Positions 43,708 to 53,400 of a stretch of 64,000 bases of DNA are shown here, in pieces. The notes beneath the pieces are model-generated. The model had not been told where the DNA came from. It worked only from the letters and a program-made list of their open reading frames with translations, and searched no databases. The stretch is from Hymenobacter tibetensis (GTDB taxonomy: Bacteria; Bacteroidota; Bacteroidia; Cytophagales; Hymenobacteraceae). The first letter of the stretch is position 1, and every line of letters starts with the position of its first letter. The stretch spans positions 199,001 to 263,000 of the forward strand of contig NZ_CP094669.1 in the NCBI RefSeq assembly GCF_022827545.1. Reading direction: 5' to 3'. The position numbers and the translations under genes are program-made.

Positions 43708-43881
43708 CTAGCGGCTACGCATTTTCGTGACAATAAACCACAACAGCAGTACAACTAGGAACACGCCAATGAGGCCCGTCCAAGCGCCGGCTTTGAAGAT
43801 GGTACCAATAGCGTCGCAGCTACTGACGGTGAACGACAGGGCGACAAAGAAAAAAACGACAAGAAAACGATAGGCGGCCAT
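43708..43881 (-). CDS. Small membrane lipoprotein-like protein
   Basis: A 57-residue protein from ATG 43881: MAAYRFLVVFFFVALSFTVS, then SSCDAIGTIFKAGAWTG, then a second hydrophobic helix (LIGVFLVVLLLWFIV) and a basic end KMRSR. The SSC motif after the first hydrophobic stretch resembles a lipobox. CDAIGTIFKAG-x-WTG is common in very small Bacteroidota proteins that are sometimes labelled phosphatidate cytidylyltransferase in error; the true function is unknown. An earlier in-frame ATG at 43920 would add a polar leader of 13 residues and is less likely. Confidence 0.7.
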   Translation of the reverse strand: MAAYRFLVVFFFVALSFTVSSCDAIGTIFKAGAWTGLIGVFLVVLLLWFIVTKMRSR

Positions 43882-44156
43882 GGCAGTGTGGTTGGAGGAA
43901 GGAGGGAGTCTGCCCCGCACATAGGGAGCAATACTCTAGATACTGCGCGCGCCAGAAAAAGTTGACTTTGCGCACTATACCACCTAGCCGTGTAGCTTTT
44001 CAGCGGGCCTTGTCTACTTCCTGCAACCAAGAACTAACTCGTGCAGCAGGTCCCGGCGTGGGACCTTGCCTGGAAGTCCTTGAAACGTGAACACAACTTT
44101 ATCCTCCAGACTGCTCGCAGCTATTAAGCACAGCAGTTACCCAGAGCAACCTGAAA

Positions 44157-45473
44157 TCAGGAGTTGAGGGTTTCGGGGGTGCTACGCAACAGCAGATACC
44201 CAATGGTGCCTGCAAGCAGCGAAGCCAGCAGAATGGCCAACTTGGCTACGGCTTCTCCTTCTGAGTGTTCACCCAAGGCTAGCAAGGTGATAAACAACGA
44301 CATCGTAAAGCCAATGCCGCCTAAAATGCCAGCTCCCCACAAGTGGCGCCACGATACGTTGGGGGGCAGCGAGGCCCACCCTAGCCGCACCGCCACCCAC
44401 GATAGGGCGCCAATGCCCAGCGGCTTACCTAGGAGTAGCCCAGCCATAACTCCTAGCCCCAAAGGAGAAAGCAACTCCCCAAAAACAGCAGTATCGATGG
44501 CTAAGCTGGTGTTGGCGAAGGCGAAGAGAGGAATAATGCCAAATGATACCACCGAGTGAAGCCGCTGCTCTAGTTTTTGCGCCGGTGAGCTGATGAGTTC
44601 CGACAAATGTTCCAACTCCTCGCTAATTGTGCGCGGGTCGGAGTCGGTGCCGTGCGCTTCGTCTCGTAAATACTGAAGCCGATCATCGAGTAGCCGCAGC
44701 AACTCCGGCCGGTCTTGGCTGATGCGCGATGGAATGGAAATGGCCAGCAGCACGCCGGCCAGTGTGGCATGAATGCCAGATTCCAACATGAAATACCACA
44801 ACAGCGTCCCCAGCGGCAAATACAGCCACAAACTGGGAATATTAAGCACGTTCAGTAGTAGCAATACGCCCCAGGTGCCGAGGGCCAGATACAGAAAATT
44901 CAGATGCAGATCTTGGGTGTAGAAGCCCGCAATAACTAATACGGCACCCAAGTCATCTACTATGGCCAGCGCGGTCAGAAACACCTTTAGCCCCAACGGA
45001 ACGCGCGACCCCAATAGCTGTAGTACGGCCAAGGCAAACGCAATATCGGTGGCCATGGGGATGCCCCACCCGCCGGCCGTGGGGGTGCCGCGGTTGATGA
45101 AATAGTAGATCAGGGCGGGTACCAGCATGCCGCCCAACGCCCCCATGATAGGCAAGGCCGCTTGCCGCATCGACGACAGCTCACCGTCCAGCACTTCCCG
45201 TTTGATTTCCAGGCCAACAATCAAAAAGAAAATGGTCATCAGCCCGTCGTTGATCCAGTGCAGCAAGCTTTTGTCGAGCACAAAACCATTAAGGGAAATG
45301 CGCAGGTGCTCGTCCCAGACGGCCGGGAAGTATTGCCCTGGGCCCCATTCCGTGTTGGCTAGCACCAAAGCTAAAACAGCGCTGAGCATCAATACGATAC
45401 CACCAGCCGCCTCACGACGAAAGAACTCAGCGAAAGGCCGCACCAGCGGACGTATTATCAAAGCAACAGCCAT
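44157..45473 (-). CDS. nhaA: Na+/H+ antiporter NhaA
   Basis: A 438-residue inner-membrane antiporter with about twelve helices that exports Na+ in exchange for protons. Signatures: EAAGGIVLMLSAVLALVLAN in the first helix, HWINDGLMTIFFLIVGLEIKRE, the GGWGIPMATDIAFALAVL region (Asp of the ion site), and ALAIVDDLGAVLVIAGFY with the double Asp essential for transport. A cytoplasmic insertion near residues 240-300 is rich in acidic residues and Arg. The start is set at ATG 45473 (MAVALIIRPLVRPFAEFF), since upstream codons read a non-conserved leader. It stands alone. Confidence 0.93.
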   Translation of the reverse strand: MAVALIIRPLVRPFAEFFRREAAGGIVLMLSAVLALVLANTEWGPGQYFPAVWDEHLRISLNGFVLDKSLLHWINDGLMTIFFLIVGLEIKREVLDGELSSMRQAALPIMGALGGMLVPALIYYFINRGTPTAGGWGIPMATDIAFALAVLQLLGSRVPLGLKVFLTALAIVDDLGAVLVIAGFYTQDLHLNFLYLALGTWGVLLLLNVLNIPSLWLYLPLGTLLWYFMLESGIHATLAGVLLAISIPSRISQDRPELLRLLDDRLQYLRDEAHGTDSDPRTISEELEHLSELISSPAQKLEQRLHSVVSFGIIPLFAFANTSLAIDTAVFGELLSPLGLGVMAGLLLGKPLGIGALSWVAVRLGWASLPPNVSWRHLWGAGILGGIGFTMSLFITLLALGEHSEGEAVAKLAILLASLLAGTIGYLLLRSTPETLNS

Positions 45474-45827
45474 ACAGACAAGAAGATACACCTCCCAGCT
45501 ATGTGGGAGCATCAAAAGAAAAATGAAAAGGCAGTGAAGCGAAGCCGAACAGGGTGCTTGCTTCCACCACAACCTTGTACGCACAAGCGGCGCCAATCTA
45601 TCGGGCGCGGGTGCAACTACAAGCGCGCCTCACCTGATACCGAAACGTGCAGGGCAGTATCAGTGCCTTCACTCGGCATCAGGCGAGTAGCTAGCTCAAA
45701 AAAGCATTTCGGGGCAATGACAGAATATCACATAAGCACGTGCGCAGATTAGAGAGGTACAGAATTTCGGGAAGGCTCCCGCACTTTCGTGAGTTCAGCA
45801 TGCCGCATGCGCGGCCACCTCACTGGC
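45474..45827. other. Intergenic region upstream of nhaA
   Basis: About 350 bases without a supported gene. A small CTCCCA-GCTATG-TGGGAG hairpin lies at about 45492-45510, 20 bases upstream of the nhaA start, and could be part of its leader. No clear promoter. Confidence 0.45.
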
Positions 45828-46091
45828 TCAGCTCCACAAGTGGGGTATAGCGCTTACCAAAAGGCCCAGCACCATGCCAAATACACATACCACTGACAGC
45901 CACCAATACAGACGCTGCTCCAAGTCGGACGGCCGGGGCCACCAGAGCAGAAAAGGGAGTATCAAAGGCAACAGGCTCACGCCCTGCCCATTACCAGCCA
46001 GCCGCAGACATATGCACGCAGTGACGGCCAGTAACGTACCCGTCAGCAGCAGGTATTGCTGCCAGCGGGGAAGGTCTGGCACCGGTATCAT
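45828..46091 (-). CDS. Hypothetical small membrane protein
   Basis: An 87-residue protein from ATG 46091 (MIPVPDLPRWQQYLLLTGTL), with three predicted membrane segments (about 11-30, 38-50 and 62-84) and a QRLYWW turn. An earlier ATG at 46127 would add 12 polar residues. I do not recognise the family. The hydrophobic pattern and codon use support a real gene, but no homologue was checked. Confidence 0.5.
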   Translation of the reverse strand: MIPVPDLPRWQQYLLLTGTLLAVTACICLRLAGNGQGVSLLPLILPFLLWWPRPSDLEQRLYWWLSVVCVFGMVLGLLVSAIPHLWS

Positions 46092-47274
46092 AAAGATATT
46101 CCGGTCGTTACCGCCTACCTGTCTCAATGACTTGGCGAAAAGAGGAAAGGGAAATTCCGGTCGTGCACATCACCTGGGGCGGACACCAACTTCTGGCTGA
46201 CCCTGGCGTGTGCTCCGTTCTGGTAGTAGCTGGACGCTGCCACCGTTTGGCGAACAAGCCAGATAACACCATACCCGCCAAGCTTCTCATGATCTGTCCA
46301 GAGCCTGCAACAGACGCGGCAAACCCAGCTCGCACTAAAGCGAGGCAAGGTATCTGGGAGAAGGAAGTGGACCCTGCGGCTAGGGTCAGGCGTGAAAGAA
46401 TTTCGTTTTTATAGTTGACTGCGTACCGGGTAAAGTACGGAATGGAATGCTGCATAAAACACACTGAAAAGGGCAAAACAATAGCCGTCCGCTCCTGGTG
46501 GAGAGCGGCGACTGACTACACGTTGCCCGCGGTCAGGGTGGGGTGAGTTTGAAAATAAAACAGAAATAATAGTGCATAAGCAATAGCTAAGGTACGCAAA
46601 GAGGTTGGTAGATAGAATTCACGGGTGTTTTTACCTGCCAACAGCTACCCTCTATACAGGGTACTGGTTTACCGGGTCAGTAGGTTGCACACTACTTGCT
46701 TGAGTTCACAAAAAACACAGCACCGAACTGGAAATCGGCGCAAAGGGTGAAGCCGCCAAGGCCTGGCTACCTCTCTATTCCGGCCGTTTACTTCGGGCCC
46801 TTGTGCGTTGGCAACGCCCATACCGGTGCGGGCTACCGCTTAGCTCTAGCCATAGCTTTCTGCAACTAGAAGAGCAGCCGCCACGAGCATCTAGCTAGGC
46901 GGCAGCTAGGTGGCACTTTCCACACAACTTTTAGGCTTTTTACTGCTTTGCGGCCGGGTTGTATGCTGCTTCTTGGGCGAGCTTTTCATAAGTTGGCACT
47001 TGCATTGACGATCAAACCAACGAGTAGTGGGGCAATAGTTCAGCAAATAGTGTTTGCTGTTCAGGATAACTGCGAATGCCTCAATGGGTTGTGTTTGGTT
47101 TATGCAATACAGAGTGCATTTTTCTCTGGAAATAATGGTGGGTGCCGCGTGGTGCTGCACTCCAGCAAGCTTCCAACTAGTTCTTTTTTCAACTTCCCGC
47201 CTATTATGAGTTTCACCGCTACTTTTTCTGTTTCCGGTGCCAAGTTGTTTGGCAGCTGCTTTTCGGTTTTGCGT
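46092..47274. other. Gene-poor region before the polysaccharide locus
   Basis: About 1.2 kb. Open frames exist on both strands (for example 46108-46476 on the minus strand) but their content is arginine/serine-rich without family features. Base composition is lower in GC than the flanking genes from 46540 to 46620 and 46960 to 47120. I see no tRNA, repeat or recognisable remnant. It may hold the regulatory region of the GH51 gene or decayed genes. Confidence 0.5.
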
Positions 47275-48891
47275 ATGGCGTTGTGGGGCCGCAAGGAGCG
47301 CAACAGCACCCAGCAAAAACCGCTATTACTCGGCAAGTGGAAACAGCGGGCGTGGCTGCTGGCCGGCCTTGCACCGGCCCTAGCAAGTTCGGCTTTGGCC
47401 CAAACGATACCCGTAACCGTGCAGGCCGGCGACCCCAAGGTGCAAATCAGCAAGCACATCTACGGGCATTTTGCTGAGCACCTGGGCCGTTGCATTTACG
47501 ACGGCTTTTGGGTGGACGAAAAGCTGAACGTGCCCAAACAAGGCCGCATCCGCATGGACATTGTGGAGGCCCTCCGCAAAATTAAAGTGCCGAACCTGCG
47601 CTGGCCCGGCGGCTGCTTCGCCGATACCTACCATTGGCGCGACGGTGTGGGCCCTACCGCGCAACGGCCCAAAATGCTGAACATGTGGTGGGGCAACAAC
47701 TTGGAAGACAATAGCTTCGGAACGCACGAGTTTCTGGAGCTGTGCAAGCTGCTGAATACCGAGCCCTATTTGGCGGCCAACGTAGGCAGCGGCACGGTGC
47801 AGGAAATGGCCGGCTGGATGGAGTACCTCAACTCCAACGACGACACGCCGCTGGTGCTGGAACGCCGGAAAAACGGCCACACCGAGCCGTACAAAGTAAG
47901 CTGGTGGGGCATCGGCAACGAAAGCTGGGGCTGCGGCGGCAACATGACCGCCGAATACTACACCGACGTGTACAAACGCTACGCCACCTTTGCCCACAAC
48001 TATCCGGCTTCGCCGCCGCTCAAGAAAATTGTGAGCGGTGCCAACGGCGACGACGCGCACTGGACGGAGACGTGCATGAAAAATATTCCCCTCAACCAGA
48101 TGTGGGGCCTCACCTTGCACCAGTACACGCTACCCACCGGTAGCTGGACCGGCAGCAAAGGCAAAGCCACCGGCTTCAGCGAGCAGGAATACTTCAACAC
48201 AATGAAGAACTGCCTGAAAATGGATGCCGTCGTGACCAAGCACGCGGCCATCATGGACAAGTACGACAAAGACAAGAAGGTGGCTTTGCTCGTAGATGAG
48301 TGGGGCGTGTGGACCGACGTGGAGCCCGGTACCAACCCCGGCTTCCTGTACCAGCAAAACTCGCTACGCGACGCGCTGGTGGCCGGTACTACCCTCAACA
48401 TCTTCAACAACCACTGCGACCGGGTGCGCGGGGCCAACCTGGCCCAGGCCGTTAACGTGTTGCAGGCGCTCGTCCTCACCGACAAGGAGAAGATGCTGCT
48501 CACACCCACCTACCACGTGTTCGACCTGTACCAGGTGCACCAGGATGCGCAGTTCCTGCCCCTGCAATTCACCAGCCCCGACTACGTGATGGGCAACGAC
48601 AAAGTACCGGCCCTGAATGCTTCTGCTTCCAAAGACGCTAGCGGCGCCGTACACATTTCGCTGGTGAACCTCGACACCAAGAAAACGCTGAAACTGGAAA
48701 CGGCCCTGCCCGGCGTGACCTACAAAACCGTGTCGGGCCGTATCCTGACGTCGGCAAAAACCAACGATTACAACACCTTCGACAACCCCAACAAGGTGAA
48801 GCTGGCCAGCTTCACGGGAGCTAAAAAGCGCGGCGGCAACCTAAGCGTGGAGCTGCCGCCGCAGTCGGTGGTGGTGCTGGAGCTGAAGTAG
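47275..48891 (+). CDS. GH51 alpha-L-arabinofuranosidase, secreted
   Basis: A 538-residue retaining glycosidase that removes alpha-L-arabinofuranose from arabinan, arabinoxylan or arabinogalactan. The family core starts at about residue 56 with ISKHIYGHFAEHLGRCIYDG and continues with LRWPGGCFADTYHWRDGVGP. The acid/base Glu is in WWGIGNESWGCGG and the nucleophile Glu in LLVDEWGVWTD. The C-terminal 130 residues form the usual beta-sandwich. From ATG 47275 a signal peptide (RAWLLAGLAPALASSALAQT) follows a 25-residue basic leader; ATG 47206 would give a leader too long for export. Intracellular GH51 enzymes are common, so export here is notable. Convergent with the GH105 gene. Confidence 0.93.
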   Translation: MALWGRKERNSTQQKPLLLGKWKQRAWLLAGLAPALASSALAQTIPVTVQAGDPKVQISKHIYGHFAEHLGRCIYDGFWVDEKLNVPKQGRIRMDIVEALRKIKVPNLRWPGGCFADTYHWRDGVGPTAQRPKMLNMWWGNNLEDNSFGTHEFLELCKLLNTEPYLAANVGSGTVQEMAGWMEYLNSNDDTPLVLERRKNGHTEPYKVSWWGIGNESWGCGGNMTAEYYTDVYKRYATFAHNYPASPPLKKIVSGANGDDAHWTETCMKNIPLNQMWGLTLHQYTLPTGSWTGSKGKATGFSEQEYFNTMKNCLKMDAVVTKHAAIMDKYDKDKKVALLVDEWGVWTDVEPGTNPGFLYQQNSLRDALVAGTTLNIFNNHCDRVRGANLAQAVNVLQALVLTDKEKMLLTPTYHVFDLYQVHQDAQFLPLQFTSPDYVMGNDKVPALNASASKDASGAVHISLVNLDTKKTLKLETALPGVTYKTVSGRILTSAKTNDYNTFDNPNKVKLASFTGAKKRGGNLSVELPPQSVVVLELK

Positions 48892-48934
48892 GTGCCGTCC
48901 ACGGCGCCTATGCGCCGCGGGCAGATAGCAAGTG

Positions 48935-48981
48935 AAAAAGGGACGTCCTGCTGACCGTGTCGAAGCAGGACGTCCCTTTTT
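48935..48981. terminator. Bidirectional terminator between the GH51 and GH105 genes
   Basis: AAAAAGGGACGTCCTGCT (48935-48952) pairs perfectly with AGCAGGACGTCCCTTTTT (48964-48981). A and T runs flank the stem on both sides. Confidence 0.9.
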
Positions 48982-49031
48982 GCGTGCAGCCCCGTTTTTG
49001 CATGCTATGCTTGGAGCCAGAACGGCAGGGG

Positions 49032-50159
49032 CTATTTGAGCTTGAAAACCTCGGAGCCTGCTAGCAAGAACGCCCCGGTGCCGTACACTTCCCAGCTGTC
49101 GGCCGAGAAGTCGCGGCGCGGGTCGGCGCCGATGGGCTGCACCCAGCCGACGCGGCCTTCTGCCGACACCAGCCCGTTGAGCGCTACCCAGGCTTTCTGC
49201 ACGGCTGGCAAGTATTGCTGCTTGTCTAGCAGGCCCTGGTTGATGCCCCAGGCCATAGCATAGCAGTCGAAGCCCGAGCCGGAAGCCTCACCGCCGGGGT
49301 AGGCCGCGGGGTCGAGGAGGCTGGAGCGCCAGAGGCCATCAGGCTGTTGGAGGCTCAGCAGGCGGGCGCTCATCTGCTGAAAGAGCGTGGTGTAGAACGG
49401 GCGGCTGGGGTGAGTTTGAGGCAGTTCGCTTAACACTTGCACCAAGCCACCCATCACCCAGCCATTGCCCCGGCTCCAAAAAACGCGCTGGCCGTTGCTT
49501 TCTTTTTTGCCCTCGCCCGCCTCGTTCCACAGATAGTTGGCGTCGCGGGCGAAGAGGTGCTCTTGCTGGTTGTAGAGGCGGCGGTAGGTCTGCTGGTAGA
49601 GCGTGTCGTTGAGGGCCAGGTACTCCGGCTTGTTTTCGATAACGCCCAGTTTGATGAGTACGGGCGGCCCCATAAACAGGGCGTCGCACCACCACCAGGC
49701 AATGCCGTTGTTGCGCACTTCCGGGCCCGGCTCGGTCCGAAACTTCTCGACTACAGCCAGCGTGGGCTCGATCATGCGGCGGTCCTTCTTGAGCTGGTAG
49801 AGGTTGAGGTAGGTCTGGCAGATGGCAATGTCGTCGGCATGGTCGTAGCGGCGGTCGGGCTGCCACTTGGTTCGTTCGCCCATGGCCATCAGGGAGTCCA
49901 GAATCAGCTTGGATTTCGTGGTTTGGTAAGCCGCAAAGACCCCCGCATAGAAGGCCCCGTTGGTCCAGTCGGTTACCTTGTGCTTGGGGTGCGCCAGCTG
50001 CCAACGGGTGGCCTTAAGCAGTTGCTGCTTGATGAACTTGGGCTTGAATACCTGTTGGTCGGCTTTGGAGAGGGCCTGCGCGTGGGCGCTGCCGGTACCG
50101 AGGATGCCAGCAAGCAGCAAGCAGGAGAAAAGACGAGGAAAGCGGGAGTTGCCAAGCAT
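49032..50159 (-). CDS. GH105 unsaturated rhamnogalacturonyl hydrolase
   Basis: A 375-residue (alpha/alpha)6-barrel enzyme of the GH88/GH105 group that removes the unsaturated galacturonyl residue left by pectate or rhamnogalacturonan lyases. Visible: DWTNGAFYAGVFAAYQTTKS, the catalytic Asp in RYDHADDIAICQTYLNLY, GIAWWWCDALFMGPP, and VFWSRGNGWVMGGL. The start at ATG 50159 (MLGNSRFPRLFSCLLLAGIL) gives a signal peptide ending AHAQ; an earlier ATG at 50201 adds 14 residues. It is separated from the regulator gene upstream by a strong hairpin. Confidence 0.93.
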   Translation of the reverse strand: MLGNSRFPRLFSCLLLAGILGTGSAHAQALSKADQQVFKPKFIKQQLLKATRWQLAHPKHKVTDWTNGAFYAGVFAAYQTTKSKLILDSLMAMGERTKWQPDRRYDHADDIAICQTYLNLYQLKKDRRMIEPTLAVVEKFRTEPGPEVRNNGIAWWWCDALFMGPPVLIKLGVIENKPEYLALNDTLYQQTYRRLYNQQEHLFARDANYLWNEAGEGKKESNGQRVFWSRGNGWVMGGLVQVLSELPQTHPSRPFYTTLFQQMSARLLSLQQPDGLWRSSLLDPAAYPGGEASGSGFDCYAMAWGINQGLLDKQQYLPAVQKAWVALNGLVSAEGRVGWVQPIGADPRRDFSADSWEVYGTGAFLLAGSEVFKLK

Positions 50160-50203
50160 AGAAAAAGGAAGGGTGGAAAGCAGGTAGATGGAAGCACGCA
50201 CAC

Positions 50204-50248
50204 GCAGTTGCTGCGGGCGCCGAAAGTCTCGGCGCCCGCAGCAACTGC
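50204..50248 (-). terminator. Very stable hairpin after the hybrid regulator gene
   Basis: GCAGTTGCTGCGGGCGCCGA (50204-50223) and its exact complement (50229-50248) enclose a 5-base loop. It lies 166 bases downstream of the regulator stop and 45 bases before the GH105 start, both on the minus strand, and would end the regulator transcript even without a T run. Confidence 0.6.
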
Positions 50249-50413
50249 AATACTAGCGCAGTAGCATTAGAAAAGAGGAGGTTGTTTTCAAGGAATACGG
50301 GGTAGGTTTTAGTCGACTTGCTATTCGGCGAGCAACACGCCTGCTTGTGGGCTGGCCCTCGTCGGGCCGTGCAGAGGCGGCTAGTCTGGCAGGGTCGCCA
50401 CGCGCCGCTTGGT

Positions 50414-53400
50414 TTAAAGCACTGGCGAGGCCTCGGCTTCTCGGCTGGCCCGGTGTTGCTTGGCGTATTCAGAAGGAGAGAGGGTGAAGATTTTCTGGAA
50501 TGCTTTACGGAAGTATTTAGCGTCTTCGATGCCCACCTGAAACGCCACTTCCGCCACGCGCAGCCGGGTGTTGGCCAGCAGTTGGGCGGCCCGCTTCATG
50601 CGTACATCCCGGATAAACTCCACCGCCGTTTGGCCCGTGATGCCCTTGATGCGCCGGTAGAACACCGATTGGCTCATGCCCACTTCCCGTACCAGCACCA
50701 GCACGCTGAAGCTAGGGTCATCGAGGTGCTTTTCCACGGCGCTCATGGCATTTTCCAGAAACTTCTGGTCGGCATCGGCAATCACCACATCAGTGGGCTC
50801 CAGCAGAATCTGCCGCTGGTAGTACTCGCGCAACGTAGAGCGGTTGCGAAGCAGGGTGGTTACTTTGGCTTGCAAAATGGCCGGGTTGAACGGCTTACTC
50901 ACGTAGTCGTCGGCACCGGTGCCCAGTCCTTCCAACTCGTGCAAGGCAGCGGTGCGGGCCGTGAGCAGCAGCACCGGAATGTGCGCCGTCTTGGGATGCT
51001 TCTTGATTTTATGGCACAGCTCCAGCCCGTCGCTACGGGGCATCATTACGTCGCTAATGATGACGTCGGGCGCCTGAAGCAGGGCCTGCTCCCAGCCATC
51101 GAGCCCATCTACGGCTAATAGCACGTCGTAGTCGGCCTCGAAGAGCTGCTGCACATACTGGCGGACTTCGTCGTTGTCTTCCACTACCAGCAGGCGCGGC
51201 AGTGTGGCGGGGGCCGGCAGCGCGTCCAGCAGCAGCTCAGGGTTTTCGGCCAGCCGGGGCAGCCCCGACGTTTCGGAAAGCGGGCTGAGCACTTCCTCCT
51301 GGATGTCGTCGGGTTGGAGGTGCGCCCGCCCGAAGGGGAGCCGCAGGCGGAAGGTGGTGCCTAGTCCTACCTCGCTTTCCACGTGCACACTGCCCCCGTG
51401 GCGCTCGGCAAACTGCTTGACCAACGACAAGCCAATTCCCGTGCCCGTCATCCGCAAGGTGTCGGTGTGCGAGGCTTGGTAGTAGGGGTCGAAGATATGG
51501 GCTAGGTCTTGGTGCTTGATGCCGGTGCCCTGGTCCCGTACGGTCACCTCCAGGTAGTTGCCGGCAAGGTGCCCGCCCTGAAACACGGCTTCACCGCCTG
51601 GGTTGCCCACCACCGTCGCCACAAAGCAAATGCCGCGCCCCTCCGGCGTGTACTTGAAGGCGTTAGCCAGCAGGTTGGTCAGCACAATTTCCAGCTTGCT
51701 CTGGTCGAAGTACAGCAGCACCGGCTCGGCGGGCAGGTCCAGCGTGTAGCTGATGCCGCGTTCCTCGGCTTTTAGCTTGAACACCTGATAGATATCCGTG
51801 AGAAACCGCACCGCGTCGGCGTGCGTGGCCCGGAGCGGTACGTTGCCCGATTCCACCTTGCGGAAGTCCAGCAGCTGGTTGACCAAGTCGAACAGCTTGC
51901 GGGTCTGCTTGTGCATAAGCTGAATCTTGTCGCGCAGGCCCGGCACTGCCCCATTGGCACTTATAATTTCCTCCATCGGCCCCAAAATCAGCGTGAGCGG
52001 GGTGCGCAGCTCATGCGAGACGTTGGTGAAGAATCCGAGTTTCAAGTCCGTAAGCTCCCGTTCCTTTTCGGCTTGGAATTGCTTAAGCAACAAGCGGTTT
52101 TCTAGCTGCTGCTGGGCCATTTCAAAGCGCCGGTACAGCGCCACGCCACCCAGCGCCACCAAGCCGTAGAGCAAGTAGGCCCACCAGGTGCGCCACCAAG
52201 GGGCCAGCACATCGAACTGCATGGTGGCGTATCGCTCGGACCACACGCCTTCCCCGTTGCTGGCTTTCACTTCCAGCGTGTACTGGCCGGCGGGCAAGTT
52301 GGCGAAGCTGGCCGTGCGCTGGCCGGGCGCCGCGTACACCCAGTCGTGGTTGTAGCCCACCAGCCGGTAGGCGTAGCGGTTTTTCTGCGGGTTGGTGTAG
52401 TTGAGCGCCACAAATTCCACCGCAAAATCATTGTCTTCATCCCGAATCGTGACCAGCTGTGGGTTAGACAAGGCTTCCTTCAGCAACACGCGCCCGTGGC
52501 GGGCGCTGCCCACTGCCATGGGCTTGTTGGTGACGCGCAGCCCCGTAATCTGAACCACCGGCGGGTAGGGGTTGGCTTGGATGGCTTGGGGCTGGAAGTA
52601 GTTGATGCCGTTGATGCCCCCGAAATACAGCGTGCCGTCCTGGGCTCGGCTGGCGGCCCCAATCTTGAAGGCGTTGCTTTGCAGGCCATCGGCCACGTTG
52701 TAGCGCAGGTAGTGGCCGGTGCGGGGGGTGAAGCGGTAGAGGCCGGTGCCGCCAATCCAGAGGTTGCCCGCATCATCGGCCAGAATGCTTTCCACGTCTA
52801 TTTCCGGCAGTTGATTGTTGTAGTGCCGAATGGTTTCGCGGCCTTGCGCATCTGTGGTTAGCTGGTGCAGCCCGCCCCCAATGGTGCCAATCCAGAGCGC
52901 GCCCCGGTCATCGAGCAGCAAAGGCCAAACGTAGTTGACGCGCAAGCGGGTCGGGCCTGTATCGGTGGCCTGGTACTGCCCCAGCACCTGCAACGAGTCG
53001 GCGGTGACGCGCAGCTTAAGCAGCCCCGCATCGTGGGTGCTGGCCCAGAGCACGTCGCGCGCCCGGTCGTAGAGTAGAAAGGTGAATTGGTTGGTGGGCA
53101 GCGCGCTGTTGTCGGTGCGGAAATTTTTCAGATGCTCCCCAGTGGCGCTAAAGCGTTGTAAACCCGCCGAGAAGGTCGCCAGCCATACGGTGCCTTGCCC
53201 GTCTTGCGCCATGCGCTCGATGTTGGTTTCTCGCAGGTCGGTGCCATCGGGCAAGGTGGTGTAGGTGGTTAGCTTGGGCTGGCCGTTGGTGCGCCTGAGC
53301 GTAACCAAGCCGTGGCTGCGGGTACCAAACCAGAGCGTGCCATTGGGGGTCTGGAAAATAGACGACACGTCGATGCCCCGCGCCCCGCCCCCTTGCTGGT

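Noticed and set aside
46108..46476. A 122-codon frame on the minus strand in the gene-poor region
   Set aside because: The product has no membrane, signal or domain features and is Arg/Ser-rich in a way that suggests random reading of GC-rich DNA.
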